Shown here: positions 1 to 13,400 of the stretch, in pieces
How positions within the stretch are numbered: position 1 is the first letter of the stretch
Layout of the letters: each line of letters starts with the position of its first letter
Source of the DNA: Neodontobutis hainanensis
Lineage: Eukaryota > Chordata > Actinopteri > Gobiiformes > Odontobutidae
Length of the DNA: 64,000 nucleotides
Direction: 5' to 3'
Assembly (NCBI GenBank): GCA_024349245.1
Contig: JALDNG010000103.1
Span: 1,397,001 to 1,461,000, forward strand
The notes under the pieces: generated by a model
What the model was told of the DNA's origin: nothing
What the model saw: only the letters and a program-made list of their open reading frames with translations
Database searches by the model: none
Program-made: the position numbers and the translations under genes

Positions 1-1323
1 TATTTCCACACCATAGCTACGTAAAAACAACTTTTTACTGTTGCATCTGTATCTAGTGTCTAAAACAGGGTTTCCAATCGTGCATTAAAAAAAAAATGGT
101 AGAAAAGCTAGGCCTAAAATATGCTGATTTATCACATTTTTTTGTTTTAGTCGAAAAGTGTCCTAGCTGTTCCACCTCAAATCCAGTGAGAGTCTGTTCA
201 GGTCGCTTTATCTGCAAGCTGCCCATAAATGGACTAAACTACACCAGGACCCAGAGCGAGGAGCAGTGGGGAACAAGAACAGGAAAGAAAGAGAAGAAAA
301 GATAAAAATAGTCGAGGTAGGAATGTTGAAGTAAAGACATTAGACACTGAGAGGGGAAAAGCCGTCCAGGAGCCAAACTAAACAAAGGCAACATGAGGAA
401 ACATAGCCTCCTCGTTATCCTAAAGTGAACCGGGATGAAAGTATCTTAATTCTACACAGGTCAGGGTCAAGGGTCAAATATCAGCAAGGTCGTTAGCCTC
501 CTTTTTAAAGCTGTGACCTTCGCTAACAGGTGCTTCACTCATTTAGCCTCTTGCTAATGAAGTCTATTTAACCTAATGATTTCTGACAACCTGCAAGAGG
601 ATTTCCTGAATCAAGTCAAATCTCCGGCTTGAAGTATTTTTGACAGCGTTTCTTGTAATACTTATCAGTCTTGTTGGATATAGAAGTTTCAAATACACAA
701 AAATGTTGTTTAAATTGAGTGTTTATTTGATGAAGTGGGCATCAGAACATCGGACAGATGTGTCAATCTTTCAGTATTGCCACATTAGGCAGCATCCTGG
801 AGAAGTGGGGCCTGGAATATCATTGTTCACATTGACAGTACCGAGAAGACTTGCCACTTCCAGTGTCTAGAGTACAGACATTAAATTAATGTATGTAATG
901 GATAATATATAATATGGATGGTCCAATATTTGTTGTTGGAATGGACTGACAAGATCTAACAATGGTTTGTTTAAAAACTTGTGTCAGTGTGTACTTTACC
1001 AAACCAGAACACAACTCTAAGATAGACATATACATATTTTATAATACAGTGCCCGTTCAAAAAAAAAAACAAAGTTTAAAAAACCATTGATGGAATAACC
1101 TGGTCATTCAGTATATTCAGGTAGTCAGCTGACCTCATTCTTTGGGCACATAACGCTGATGAACCTCGCCCTGACCAACTGCAGCAGACCCAGATCACAG
1201 ATATTTTAAAAACTCACAGAAATTGGGGAAACGATTAAGTTTTTTTAGAAATTTAGAAACATTTACATTTATTTCATGAATGTCCTAAATCTACATGGAC
1301 ATTTTCAAATAAGAAAACATAAT

Positions 1324-1364
1324 GCTGTTCTTCTCCAGCAGTGCTCAGTTTGTCCTTTCTTGGC
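1324..1364 (+). repeat. 3'-half fragment of the ~170-bp dispersed repeat family R170
   Basis: The stretch CTCCAGCAGTGCTCAGTTTG and the bases after it match the distal half of a repeat also present at 4493-4660, 7251-7400, 57572-57741 and 60158-60312. The proximal TAGCCCTGCAGGGACATGCT box is not recognisable upstream, so this is a partial copy. It has the same orientation as the others. Confidence 0.4.
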
Positions 1365-2584
1365 TTTCTTTGCTTTACAGTGTTTTGGTGTTTCACACTT
1401 TAATAAAACTTACATTGGTTTCAATGTGATCAATAACGTAATGTTTATTAGTAATTAAAACTGACTGATCATGTGACATAAATTGGCTCAGCTGTATACT
1501 ATACAGTATTATTGTATTACACTGCACATGATGTTTTCAAGCTTGAAAATATAAAAATATAGCCTGGACCGACTAAGGACATTTTCATGTGTCTGTACAG
1601 TTCCTGTTGCCATGAGCTCAGAGTGAGTCTAGTGAATGTATGCCAGGTTTAAATAATGCAGCAGAATCAAACTCTCACCTGAATAATAAAGCTGTTTGTG
1701 TCTGGCAGTGAGTTTCTTGAGAGTGTGGACAGTCTCGGGCTGGACAGAGGTGGCAGATGCTCGGTTCATTTGGAGGTCACTATGGGATGCAGTGAGCTAT
1801 CTTCTCTAGACTAAAAAATCATTCTGAAATATCCATCCACTGGCCCTGGAAGCTCACCACAGAGTAGTGTAGTTCAGTGCAAAACCTTACTGTTAAAACT
1901 GCAGATTGTGAGTGAACTCCACATTACAAGTCTTGGGTTTGACATTTGAGTTGTGGCTCATGTCAGGCAAATCTAGTTGAGCAAAGCAACCTTTTCTGTG
2001 AAGTGGCCAAAATGTGACTAAAAGACACTCAAACGTGCCATGGGATTTGGGTTTGACAGATGGAACATAATAAATTGTGGTTTGGTAGCTGTCAGATTAT
2101 TAGGAGAAATGGGAACTCACCTGAGATTTCAAGGTTAGTGATCATCTGAACTTCAGTGACAGAACAAATCCTGGCTAGCTCCTTTAATCCTGACAGCTTT
2201 CCACTGTTGTCCCCAATTCTCCTCATCTGTGGATTGTTGTCATAGCATAAATAAATAAATCATGTTAATTAGAAAAAGAAAAAAGGCCCTTTTAGTGTAA
2301 CATCCTGATTTGCTGATATACTTTCTCATTATATTGTAAAGTGAATGTCAGTGTGCTCCAGTTGCTGTCTGAATATAATTCAAATGCTGTCAAAGAGACA
2401 GCTTCATTGGGACTCAGAGACCTTGGTTTTGTTATGTATTCCACAGTCTTGTCCGTAACACTGAAGATATGCATTTAAAGATTACTCACAAAAAAATCTT
2501 GTCTTCACTTGCTCACAACTCGGAGACCCCCTTCAGACCTTGAATTTTAATCCATCTTATGTCTATCTGGACATGTGTCTAGCT

Positions 2585-2813
2585 CGACTATATTTACATT
2601 TACTTTTTGTTCATTTAGCTGACGCTTTTATCCAAAGCGACTTACTACAGTAATTACCCGTGTTACTTCCAATGGAGGCAAGGTGAGTTGAGTGTCTTGC
2701 CCAAGGACACAACGACAGTATGAACTGTGGGGAGAGCGGGAATTGAACCGCCTACCTTCTGGTTGACGGACGACTGCTCTACCCACTGAGCTACTGCCGC
2801 CCCCCGACTATAT
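2585..2813 (-). mobile_element. tRNA-derived SINE with LINE-type tail, flanked by 9-bp TSD
   Basis: Read on the minus strand, this starts with a tRNA-like head that has an A-box (AGCTCAGTGGGTAGAGCAG) and a degenerate B-box (GGTTCAATTC). A conserved core follows (GTGTCCTTGGGCAAGACACT), then an L2-type tail (TTGGATAAAAGCGTCAGCTA and on into AAATGTAAATATA). The copy is bounded by the 9-bp direct repeat CGACTATAT at 2585-2593 and 2805-2813, the expected target-site duplication, so the element itself is 2594-2804. The A-box and B-box come from a tRNA ancestor; this is not a functional tRNA gene. The exact SINE family name cannot be fixed without a repeat library. Confidence 0.85.
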
Positions 2814-4492
2814 GAATGAACACCAGGTATTTAAGGAAGTCCGCCTGAGTCTGCATTAGATAAGTTCTCACTTTTGCTTTTACTGCATTACTGGTCAAGG
2901 AGGTTCCCCAGTGTGAGTCAGGACACATTCTCATTCACAGAGATCACAATACATCCCGATATAACCGCCACAGACCACCCTTCTGATGAATCCTCAGACA
3001 CCTATGCATTTGGCACATTCAAGATCCTGTCATCTGCATCATGATCCTGTCATTCTGTCCAGATTTTAGTACCGTGTCATTAGTGTCAATAATTGTGTCA
3101 AAACTCAATTAATAATAATAATCAATAATTGTGTCTAAACTCCACTTTCTATAGTCATCTAATTATTTGTCAAATCTGATTGTGAGCTAATGGTAACTTA
3201 CAAGCACCATCTCGCTTAGATTATACCAAAACGGCATAAACTTTATTTCATCATCAGTCATGGGGAGCCACCAAAAAGACAGAGAAAAACTTTTGTCCAA
3301 AGATTCTAGGAAGAGAAAACGTCAGTTAGACCGAGCTCGTTCTCGAGTCAACCCTGGCCAAGCTTTAATGGAATGGCATCAGCTCACATAACGTTTTTGT
3401 TGACAGTTAATAAAATAATTAAACAATCTATTATGACTTAATAAGACAATTTTAAGGTTTTCATTTCTTGTACAGTATTTGTCGTTTTCTTTTGCAAAAC
3501 TAGTGCAGCTGGTGAGTGTTATTGTCCAGAGTATTTACTGTAGGAGGAGCTCTGCTAATCTTACTAAGTTCTGCTTTAAGAAAGACATTTGCACATAACA
3601 TAAGACATAGCCAGTAGTGCTACAGAATGATCTGTTGGGCTGGATATTGATCAAAAAATTCCCCCTGAAGGATTGTTCTGGATGTTGTAAAGTGTGGTTT
3701 ATGGCTAAATTTCTATTTATTTTTTTCATCTAAATGGAGTGCATCACTATTAAAAATTCATGCAGACAGATGCTTGGTGTAGCATTTAAAATGTCATACC
3801 CGTTTACTGCTTGGAAGTAATTTTAACTATGTCAGGTTAAGCCTACAGTATATTTTCAGGATTTTATTCCATGTGCCCTTTCACAATAAATGCTGTTACT
3901 TGGTCTTCATTAGACAGTTGCAGCTGTGTTTCATTTCTCCGACACGTTCACGAGTCACTGATGAGGCCTATCTCTAAGTGTCTGTTTGGCCTCACACCTG
4001 ATTTCACTCTTGAGCACTTCCTGTTGATACCGAGCCGGCGTGTGGTGGAGTCAGGCACTGTCTGTGCGGTGCGATGGGCATATAGCTGTCATATATATCG
4101 AGGTCAGACAGATGAGCAGAGAGAAGCCGTTCCTCTAGAGATTGAAGGAAGCACAGTGGAGGTCAGGCTTTCAGAGAGAAGGGGACATCCCACGTGAAGA
4201 GACGAACCTGTTACTCCCAGAAACCAGACAGCGGGATGTGTGAGTGCATGAAATAGTAATTTAAAGAAGAGACTGAACAGATCAGACTGAGGTATAAAAC
4301 AAGGCTTGGACAGTTTATATTTTAATGCACTTAGGTTGTTCCTGTAAATACATAAGTGCAAATTTATAACTTGTTAAAAGCATAACCTGCCTGAAACAAA
4401 GCTGATATGAAAGGATATTAAAACGTGCAGTGTGTTGTTTTCAGGGTATCTGGTTCAATACCCCACCTCCCACTTTTTTTTTAGATCTACAG

Positions 4493-4660
4493 TAGCCCTG
4501 CTGGGACATGCTGATGTGTATGAGGAACTCATACAGTCAGTGGATAAATTAGCTTATGAAATTTAAAAAACAATAATTTTGTTGATTAATGTCCAAAACT
4601 AATGCAAGAATGTGGGCTCAACATAATGTGCTTCTTCCCCAGCAGTGCTCAGTTCTTCTT
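4493..4660 (+). repeat. Copy of the ~170-bp dispersed repeat family R170
   Basis: It begins with TAGCCCTGCTGGGACATGCT, one mismatch from the box at 7251 and 57572. It ends about 165 bases later with CTTCCCCAGCAGTGCTCAGT. The same two boxes with the same spacing occur in the copy at 57572-57741. I do not recognise the family. No ORF, tRNA head or terminal inverted repeat is evident. Confidence 0.55.
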
Positions 4661-7250
4661 ATATTGTTACAATATTATTTTTACACTTGTTTTTCATAAA
4701 ATGGCATAAACCTTTAAAATACAGAATGTTAAATATGTATCTGGAATGTTAGCTGGACTTTATGCTTGCAGATGTTTCCCAGCAGATGTTTTAGTGCTTT
4801 GTGTTTTGTGTTTTCTACACTCTCTTGGCCAACTATTGCAGTGACATGACACTAAAGAAATTCCAATTATTGTCTTTGTCCAGATATAACATAACTTTAA
4901 AAATGTAGATAAATGTCTTCTTTAGTCAAGCTAACAGACATTAATAATGAGATTCCTAGTTTGGTACACGGATATAGCTTTGTTGACTATGGCCAGAAAA
5001 ATTATTTTTCACATGCTCCACCAGGCTGAGCTTGAGACATCAACACAGCAAAAACAAAACGGGGAAAATATGATACCAGCCTTGCCCAAGGGTGTATACT
5101 AGCCTACAATAGTTTCTCCAAGGTGCAATTATTGCTAGCTGAAAAAGAATAGTGCCAGTGCTTAGCGCAGTTGCTGCACATTAAAGACTAAAGAGGACAG
5201 TGTATGCCACTATGGTATTGTTTTTTGTGTTTGTTTTTGTCTCTTGCAACATCACACTTTAAAAAGAAAAAAACTTTTCATCTGTTCCTTATGCTGCTTC
5301 ATGTGCTCCTTGGAAAGTGCAGTTTCTCTGACTTAGTTGTGTCTATTTGGTTTTAGCTTGTGAAGTTGAAGCATTAAGGTTGCTAATTGCATAAGACTCA
5401 GTGACAGCGCATTCATTTTTTTATCATTTATTCATTTTACATTTACATTTATTCATTTTTTTTATCATTTAACACTTCAAACAAGTCAGATTTAACGTTA
5501 CCTCTTGTTAACATTTTACTCATTAAAGGAAGATCCCAAGAATGCAACATTAGCTTAAGGAGAGTTCTGTGGACTCAATTGTTCAATTGCCTTTTGAAAA
5601 CGCTGACAGTACACAGTAATTCAGTTAAATGGCCTAATCAAGCAAGCGTTGCTCCAATAAGCTCTTTTCTTTTTCCTACAACTTTGCAAATATATTTTAC
5701 GTGCTGCACGATGCTACATTTTATTACGTAAACAAACTTAGTCCTTGTATCAGTAGAAGCCCATTTACAGTTGGAGGATCCTGCCGGGGCTTAGGATGGA
5801 CTTGTTGCGTACTTGTTCCCAAACAAAGACTGATCTGGAGTCAGTAAACGCCGCAGCTGTTCATTAATGTGGACTCTGAGGAGGATTTGAGGCCATGCAG
5901 TTGCATTGTCAGCATGCCTTAGCTTCCTACATCAGTCTGTCACCACATTCCCAGTGCAGACCACCTGCTGAGGGGAAAACCACTCGCCAACCCCTCCCCC
6001 ATCTCCCAACAGAGCCGCTTCTGTCAGGACAAAAATGAAGTCAGGACAAGGGCTGTTTTTAAGGATTAGCTCAGGCAGACGGCTGACATATGAAGTTGAA
6101 CGGTTGTTTTTACAGAAGAGCTTAGACATTTAAGATATGTTTGCACAAAGATGCAGAGTTGGGGTCAGCATATCAAAGTTTGGAAGAACCAACCCGGACC
6201 TGTCTTGTGTTTCTGATAAAGTGTACAGTAATTAAACTTCAGTGAAGTATAAATCTTGCACAAAACATATTGCAAAAACTGTTTTAACTGCAAGTTTTGA
6301 AAGTATTGTACTCCTTGTGCCAGGCTTTTTCTTATCAACGTGTTTGTTAGATCAAACACATTTAATACAAACACTGGTGAATCATTCCAGTTTAAAGGTT
6401 CAGTTATTCCAAGTATTATTATTTTTGTCTCTTCTTGCCACATTGCATGTCAGCCACAAGTGTTTTAACAAATCCATTGTTGTTGTTGTTTCATTGTTTA
6501 GTTATTTTTGCACATCAGTGACATGGGTCCAAAAGAGTAGGGGTTATTTTTGTACACACCAACAACTTTTTAGCCATCAAAATGCAAATAAGTGATCGAA
6601 TTGCATTCTACCACTTAGGTGAAAAGAGGTGATAAAAGTTGAAATCAAAGTTCTGGTGGCTCTGACTAGTGGTGATTATTGTTATTAATTTTTTTTTTTT
6701 TTACTTTTTTTCACTTAAGTTAGTGTTTGTTTTTTCTTTGCATAAGTGAGAAAGGATTTTATTTTTCTCACAATCTTTGATGTTGCAAATGCTAGACTTG
6801 TATTGTCTGGATGCTGGTTGCACATACCAATATCTGGAAATCAATTAATATTGTAGGAGGACGAGAAAATAAAACTTCTTCTGTCTAAATATGAATAAGG
6901 TATATTAATAATAGTGACGGAAACCAGCAGCAGTGAATTGTTCCAGTTTCTCATACAGCAGTGTGTAGATTCAGCAATTGTGGTGTTATCCTAGCTTGGA
7001 TTGAAACCAGTGCATATCCTCATCTATGAAAAAAAAAAAAAGTTTGAGAGAGTAATAATGAAACATAACTTATATGTTGCAATTCCATGTGTCTGTGAGA
7101 GTGGTTTGCAACAAATCCCAGTGGGATCTCTCTACTCAGGTTCTCTTGGGTGTGTCATATTTGGTTGTTTTAGTGACATCTGGTGGTAAAGGTACATATT
7201 GCAGGTCTACATTTCACACTCCTTTTTTTCAAGCATGTAAACAGGTATGG

Positions 7251-7400
7251 TAGCCCTGCAGGGACATGCTATTTTCAATTAACAAACTCAGTAGAAGTAA
7301 GTGTGTTTATTTCACTTAAACATTTTTCTAACTAAATCTATTTAAACTTTATGCAAAAAAAAAACTAGCTTGTCTTAGCTGGGCAATTATAGGAACACAA
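7251..7400 (+). repeat. Copy of the ~170-bp dispersed repeat family R170
   Basis: The proximal box TAGCCCTGCAGGGACATGCT (7251-7270) is identical to the one at 57572-57591. The distal box is decayed but alignable: AGCTTGTCTTAGCTGGGCAA, then TTATAGGAACAC, compares with CTGTTTGTCCTCCCTGGGCC, then ACTGTAGCAACA, near 60282-60312. It is the same length class and orientation as the other copies. Confidence 0.5.
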
Positions 7401-8391
7401 AGAAAGTTCCAGTGGGTTTTATTTTTTTTATTTTTTATGTTTTTTAAGAGTCCATATTTACTTTTTTGGAGTCAGGAGAATATAAGTAAAACACAACAAT
7501 TTCTAGTAACAATTTGAACCACAAAAGAACAAAGTAGCTCATGTTCCCATCTCCCAGAGGTATTATGGGAAATGTAGGACTATTGTTAGTGTTGAGGTTT
7601 TAAGTTTCCAGTGAGTGAAAGAATCATGTCACTGCGTTTCTGTGTATGTGTTTCTTTTGCTTCCTTTTGGAGTTTGTGCTTTAAACTGTCATCACCGTCA
7701 CCTGTGTGCTTCGAGCAGGATGTCTGTGTCCTGACTCTGTTGCCTCGTATTCAGCCTACGTCCTGTTTTCACACTCTTCAGTGTGCACAGTCACACCTGG
7801 GCCTCAGAGTCTCCAAAAATCTCCTGCGCCTGACCTACTTTAGAGGTATAACTTAAACATTATATATAAAAATATTTGTAAAAAGTGTCTACATAACTTA
7901 CAGCTCCTCAGCTTCAACATTGTTCCCCAAGACTATCAAAGAACTTTCCAGATGCACGCCTTTTCTTTACTAAAACTACATTCATACAACTGAGAGGACT
8001 TTCCTGTATAAATAAAGATTAAAATAAAAACTTTCCAAAAGTAGGGGTTAGGCAGTATTGTTTTGGCCAAGGATGTGTTTTTGTTTTATTGAGGGTCCAA
8101 ATCCATTGGGGTGTAAACTGTAAAGACGGCACTGCTCCAGAAAATTCCAGGACTAATGTTACAGTATCAGCAACTGAGGCGTATCGGTGTGATGGTTTTC
8201 AATCATGCCAGCGGGTGTGATTGCGTATGATACATGGAAAAGATCCCAGGAAACTGTTCCAAAGATTACAAGTCCAGTCTTACGGTGCTTTCATACTCCC
8301 AATCCATATAAGCACGGCTAATGTGAGTGCCTTCACTTGTGCACAGGCACGGCAGTCTTTTTGTGGTTTGGCACATTTACATAACATATAA

Positions 8392-8436
8392 CATTTACAT
8401 TTATTCATTTAGCAGATGCTTTTATCCAAAGCATTA
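8392..8436 (-). repeat. L2-type SINE/LINE tail fragment
   Basis: The + strand reads CATTTACATTTATTCATTTA then GCAGATGCTTTTATCCAAAGC. This is the reverse complement of the tail shared by the SINEs at 2594-2804, 11699-11910 and 28698-28905. The following bases diverge from the tRNA-SINE core, so this is a truncated copy or a different SINE or LINE sharing the tail. Confidence 0.6.
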
Positions 8437-9424
8437 CAGCTGGAACACCACTGGAGGGTTAAGCTTGTTAATCACTACCTAAATCAAATGGCGTTCAAGC
8501 CCAGGTCTAACTTGTGGCAGTGTGCAGACCAGTGGCAGACAATGGTGCTTTAGGCCCAAACAACAGTAGGGGGCGATTATGCCTTGTAATCCTAATTGAC
8601 AGCTGACTTTTCACAGCATAGAAGAAGACCTGCAACGTTTGTTTTCATATGCTAATAATAAACGTAATTATGAGAGACTACATAACTTATGGATTTTCTT
8701 ACTTTGAAGACAAAGTAGGACAAAAACCTCAGTCTGTTTGTGGAGTTTGTGGATGAGAACTGCAACTGAAAAAATTGTTTTTCCCATAGTGCAGTGTTGG
8801 TTGTCCTGGATTCAGTGAGTGAATATTCTTAGCTAAAGCTACAAAATTCAAATTTTTTTTGAGACTACTAGTAGTTGCACTTTTTTATTTCATGTATTTT
8901 CAAAGAAAACACCAACTGAGTCTGTTAAAGTTGACTGTTGCTGTTATGAGTACTGCTTGAATAAGTGACTGAATAGTTTTGATAATAAAGTGTTTGTTAG
9001 ATTCAGTGAGCGGGTAAAAGTACTACTCAGTAGTTGGATGTTTTTATTTCATGTTTGTGCAGAAAGCACTGTTGAGTATGTTAAAAAGGCTGAAGTTATT
9101 GAAGTGCTACTGATTAAATATTATAAATAAAGGGCTGTTCAGTATGTATCTCATGATGCAGGGTTATCACAACTACACAACTACACTTACACTAATATTC
9201 TTGAAATATTGTGTCCCTAAGATGCCATTTATTTTTTTTTATTAAAATGCAGCTAAGTCAGTTAAAATGGAAAATTTCCTTCTCTAGTCTTCCTCACCTG
9301 CTGGTCTTTTTGGTTTATCTTTCAAGTTTTTTTGTGTTTGTTGCTGATAGACTGTATCAGGCTTAAACTACACCATCTTCTCTTTAAATGAATTTGAAAA
9401 TGTTCCTTGATGGGTTGCAGCTTG

Positions 9425-9480
9425 TCATAAAGGTGTGATGGTGGGTCCCAAAGCCAGACCAGTTAAGAAGTACTGCTCTA
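9425..9480 (-). repeat. hAT-type short element terminus (fragment)
   Basis: On the minus strand it reads AGAGCAGTACTTCTTAACTG then GTCTGGCTTTGGGACCCACC. This has the form of ends seen in many vertebrate hAT MITEs (CAGTRnTTCTyAACTGG and then GGGACCC). The partner terminus was not found, so only this end is called. Confidence 0.35.
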
Positions 9481-10090
9481 AAAGACATAAACATTGGTAT
9501 CCGTTAGATGAAAGATTAAGTTGAAATCAGTTGTAACTGGACACTTGGTTTATTTATTTAGCCCACAGTCAGAGCGGGGCGTATTCAGACCTGCCCCAGC
9601 AATATCACATTTACCTGGGAGACATATCGACTCTCAACAGCCCTCTGAAGCTCAACGGCAATCTGCACTGATGGCAGATTCTCACCTGATGTAAAGCAAC
9701 ACAAATATAACAGCTACCACTATTTACTACTGATGAGACGCTATGAACCTTCTTTGGAACACTGTTTTTGGAAACAATAGCATTCCAGAAATTTATAAAA
9801 GGGGGGCTTTTGCTGCGGGTTTAGTGTTTTCTCTGAAGAATGAGACTGTATTGATTCTAATATTCAGGATTGTCCAGAAGATAAAGGTTTTGTTTTGCCA
9901 GTAAACTATAAATGAAAAAAAAAAACTGCAAACTCAGTGTGTTTTCTCTTAGATTAAAGCATCATTTTATATCTCAAGGTAAGAGAGTGCAGTTTTCTCG
10001 TGTCCTTTGGCATTTCTTTACCTCAGCAAAACAACAAAAGCTCCCACAGGAGATGAAATAAAATGCTTTGTAAAGTCTGTACTGCAGTCT

Positions 10091-10735
10091 CCTATATATA
10101 AAGATGGACAAAGACACAATGTTTATTACTATTCAGTGGATTTTGGACCCTTTCCTAATACTTAAGAAAGTAGTGATCTGAAAAGGCATGGCTAACTTTC
10201 TGTCAGCCTCTAAATGAGGATGCCATGGCGCCATTGTCATCAGTTATAGCTAAAAAAATAAAATTAAAAATATGCTGGAATATTAGTGGCTCCATTTACA
10301 CAGTCTTGAGTAATCTGTGAATTATTAGCTCAATTATTTTTCCAACAAAACCTTAAACAGAAATCAACTGTTTTCGTCAATATTTGTTTTTTTTTATTTA
10401 ATCAGTTTAGTACAAGCGGACCAGGAAGTGGTGAATTGACTTGTGGTATATGGAACAACAACAATTATTGCTAATTAACCACAAAAGAACAAAATGTCAC
10501 TGTCTTTGCTCTTCATATGTCAGATATCATAATGCAATATATTTTGTACCAATGTAAATTTGTTTGCATACATTAAATATACATAACATATGGCCATTTC
10601 AAGAAACCACAGTAAGTCAATAGCCTGGTTTTGTTATCTGGCAAAACTGTAAGAAAATAGGATATTTAAGATGCACTGTAGCCATTGAAACCATTAAAAG
10701 CCCATGACATGACACTGTCCATCTTTATATATAGG
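10091..10735. repeat. 645-bp segment bounded by perfect 20-bp inverted repeats
   Basis: CCTATATATAAAGATGGACA at 10091-10110 recurs as its exact reverse complement at 10716-10735. The enclosed segment has no ORF of note. The arrangement suggests a non-autonomous DNA transposon. The homology stops sharply outside the arms and no clear target duplication is visible, so the superfamily is not assigned. Folding of the arms into a hairpin is possible but not shown. Confidence 0.45.
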
Positions 10736-11698
10736 CTAAGGTTTCATACGTCGCTGCTCCTCCTCAGATAGATATAACCTGCAGTTTTTACTTATTATTA
10801 TTCAGTCCAGGACATATTGCTGTAGTGGATGTCACTGTATTGCCTTGGTTTGACTCATTCGTGTGGATTGATTGAGATTTTTGTCCTGAACGTGAAACAA
10901 AGCAGCAGCTGAGGAGTGTAGTTTAGCTCTGTGTGTAATTTACTCTGCCTCGCTCTTGACTGAAGTCAATTCATTAGTGTTTATTGATTTGAATGTTACA
11001 TGAGCCCGGCTGCCAAAACATTGGGAAATTCATCCAAAACAACAGCTATATTAAATCTGCAAGTGGTTATGAGCAGGCTATTGTAACGCTGAGAAAATAT
11101 TTTGATATTGTGTGTGGTTCCAGGGGTTTATTCATGGAGGTATTATGGGAACCAGAAAAGGCCATGTTGCTTTTGCTGTGTCTCCAAGATCACTAGTGAT
11201 TACTTGTAGTACTGCAACAAAATCCTATTTATGACACATGACATGAATTACCTAGAAAAAAAATAATAAATTGGGGGGGAGGGGCATGGATCTGTTAATT
11301 GTGGCATTTTTCATAAACGATTAATCTGGTTATCTATTAGTATGAATGTCCAAAGAGAAAATTGTCAGTATAGAGCAGTAAAGAGCCTGCAGGCCGATTG
11401 GTCACAGATGTGTGGTCTTTGATCTAGTCTCTGTTCTATAAATACACACATGCATTTACAGACAAGACCCGCAAGACCCGCAGTACCTTCCATACTCATC
11501 TGCGATCATTAAAACATACTTTCATCTCCATGTAGTAGATAGTTTATAGATGTAAAAAGAAAGGACGCTAGTAACTGTATGCAAATATGGATATGTTTTA
11601 TTCACGTTACTGTCAACTCTACTTTAGTGCCATTTGATTTTTAGTTTCATATTCTATTAAGCATGTCTTGATTTCATTTTTTAAATAATATGAATGTT

Positions 11699-11910
11699 AG
11701 GCAGTAGCTCAGTGGGTAGAGCAGTCGTCTTTCAACCGGAAGGTAGGTGGTTCGATTCTCACTGTCCCCACAGTTCATACTGTCGTTGTGTCCTTGGGCA
11801 AGACACTTAACCCAACTTTCCTCCAGTGACTGTAACACTGGTAATTACTGTAGAACAATGTAAGTCGCTTTGGATAAAAGCATCAGCTAAATGAATAAAT
11901 GTAAATGTAA
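11699..11910 (+). mobile_element. tRNA-derived SINE, near full length
   Basis: In order: a tRNA-like head with A-box (GCTCAGTGGGTAGAGCAG) and B-box (GGTTCGATTCTC), the core TGTGTCCTTGGGCAAGACAC, and the tail GTCGCTTTGGATAAAAGCAT ending in AATGTAAATGTAA. It is the same family as 2594-2804 (minus strand). No convincing target duplication was seen. The B-box is intact but the cloverleaf partner arms are degenerate, so it should not be annotated as a tRNA gene. Confidence 0.85.
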
Positions 11911-13314
11911 TTTCTGTTAAGACAAGATTATTATGTAGATTTTTTTGTAAACCCTAAAGCTGGGCATATGCTGTGTGATTTACGGCCCAAATATGGTCCT
12001 GGTCTCTAGCCAGCAGGCGATTAACCCCTCCTGATACCTCTGTCTGTTGTTACGTCAACAACAATAATCTTAACAGTTCATTCATGTGCCCCTCAGAAGT
12101 TCCTAATTTCAGTGAAATAGGCATGCTTCTGCAAGCATCAAGTGTTTAAGAACCATTTAATTCATACAACAATGTATATTTTGGGAATGTAAAATTACAA
12201 GATGCTACTAGCTAAAAGTTACTTCAATTGGAAAGTTGGCATATTAATATTGTCTAATAGACCAACTAAGTCAGCCAAAACAGTTGGATTAACAGTTTTT
12301 TATTTATTTATTTATTCTTTATTAAAAGCAAAAAAAAAATACTATAAAAAGACTATAGCTAAATCTAAAATTAAATATGTACTAACAGCAATCAGTTAGT
12401 TTTCTATCAACTAATGGTAATCTCATAGCTTTTATTTACACTTTATTTAGGTATAAAGTCAATGTGCTGTGTTTCTGAATTGAGTAGGTATTCCTGGGCC
12501 GTTTTTCAGAGTATGTAATGACCACTTGCCTGCGGCATATGAAGTGCTTTTTAAGATTCCTGTTTATCTCCATTTTGTCATTTACCTCTAAATGTAGTTT
12601 CCATTGGAAGTCTCTTGGCTTCTAGCACTGGCCTTTACTGTAAAGAATTCAACTAAAAATAAGTTTAGGTTTATTAGATTGACTGAAGGTCAAAATGAAC
12701 ACTAAAACCTTTGTACCCTGGCCTTCGACTGCCTGCTTTGAGTTAAAAGACATGTTTTAAGCACAGTTCGTATGAATATGCTGGATCTGGGAATGTCATC
12801 GACTTTTAATTCACCCTCTCCATGCAGCACTCATCTTTCAACGTCTCCTATAAAAATACATTATTCTGCTATGATTACATTTCTCTCTTTCACCGTTTCC
12901 CTATCTATGTCAAATCCCATCTCAAAACCCGGGTTGATTCCTCTGAGCTGGAGTTGAGTTGAGTTGCACGTATGAGCGCACACTGACTGCAGCAGGAAGG
13001 AGCCTGGAGGCATGTTACTAATGTGGAGAATGTAATGAAACCTTAGTCTTGTCACAGAGGCAGAGCTGCTCTGGGATCCACTCCAAGTCGTGATTATCTC
13101 GCACCTACGACCTCGCACCTACGCTTCTCTACAGCCCAGTCAAACCTCAAACATTCTAACTCGGTGCTTTAGTTTCCGTTTTTGGTTTATGGTCAATGTC
13201 TAGTTGAGTAGGGTTTCTGTTTCAATTTAAATAGGGGTTGTTAATTAAAGGCAGGAAATAGTTGCTGTAAAATACGAGCAGAATGATCCAGGTCAGAAAA
13301 TGTTAAAAGAATTT

Positions 13315-13400
13315 GTAGGGTTGTTCCGATGCTGCCGATATAGCAGAAATTGCAGGTATCGGTGAGTACTTAAACTCATTTACCAATCTGATAACATACA
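13315..13400. repeat. Degraded DNA-element end rich in CCGATA/TATCGG motifs
   Basis: The sequence AGGGTTGTTCCGATGCTGCC, followed by CGATATAG, then GCAGGTATCGGTGAGTACTT, resembles the CCGATACY/RTATCGG-rich repeats common in fish genomes. The other end is not resolved. Called only as a probable repeat remnant. Confidence 0.3.

Noticed and set aside
6242..6595. 117-codon hydrophobic frame
   Set aside because: A compositional artefact in AT-rich DNA. The opposite strand is equally open across much of it.
11699..11770. tRNA genes at the A-box/B-box heads of the SINEs (also 2730-2804, 28830-28905, 41447-41528)
   Set aside because: All share the same downstream SINE core or tail, and the arms do not form a sound cloverleaf. 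They are retroposon heads.
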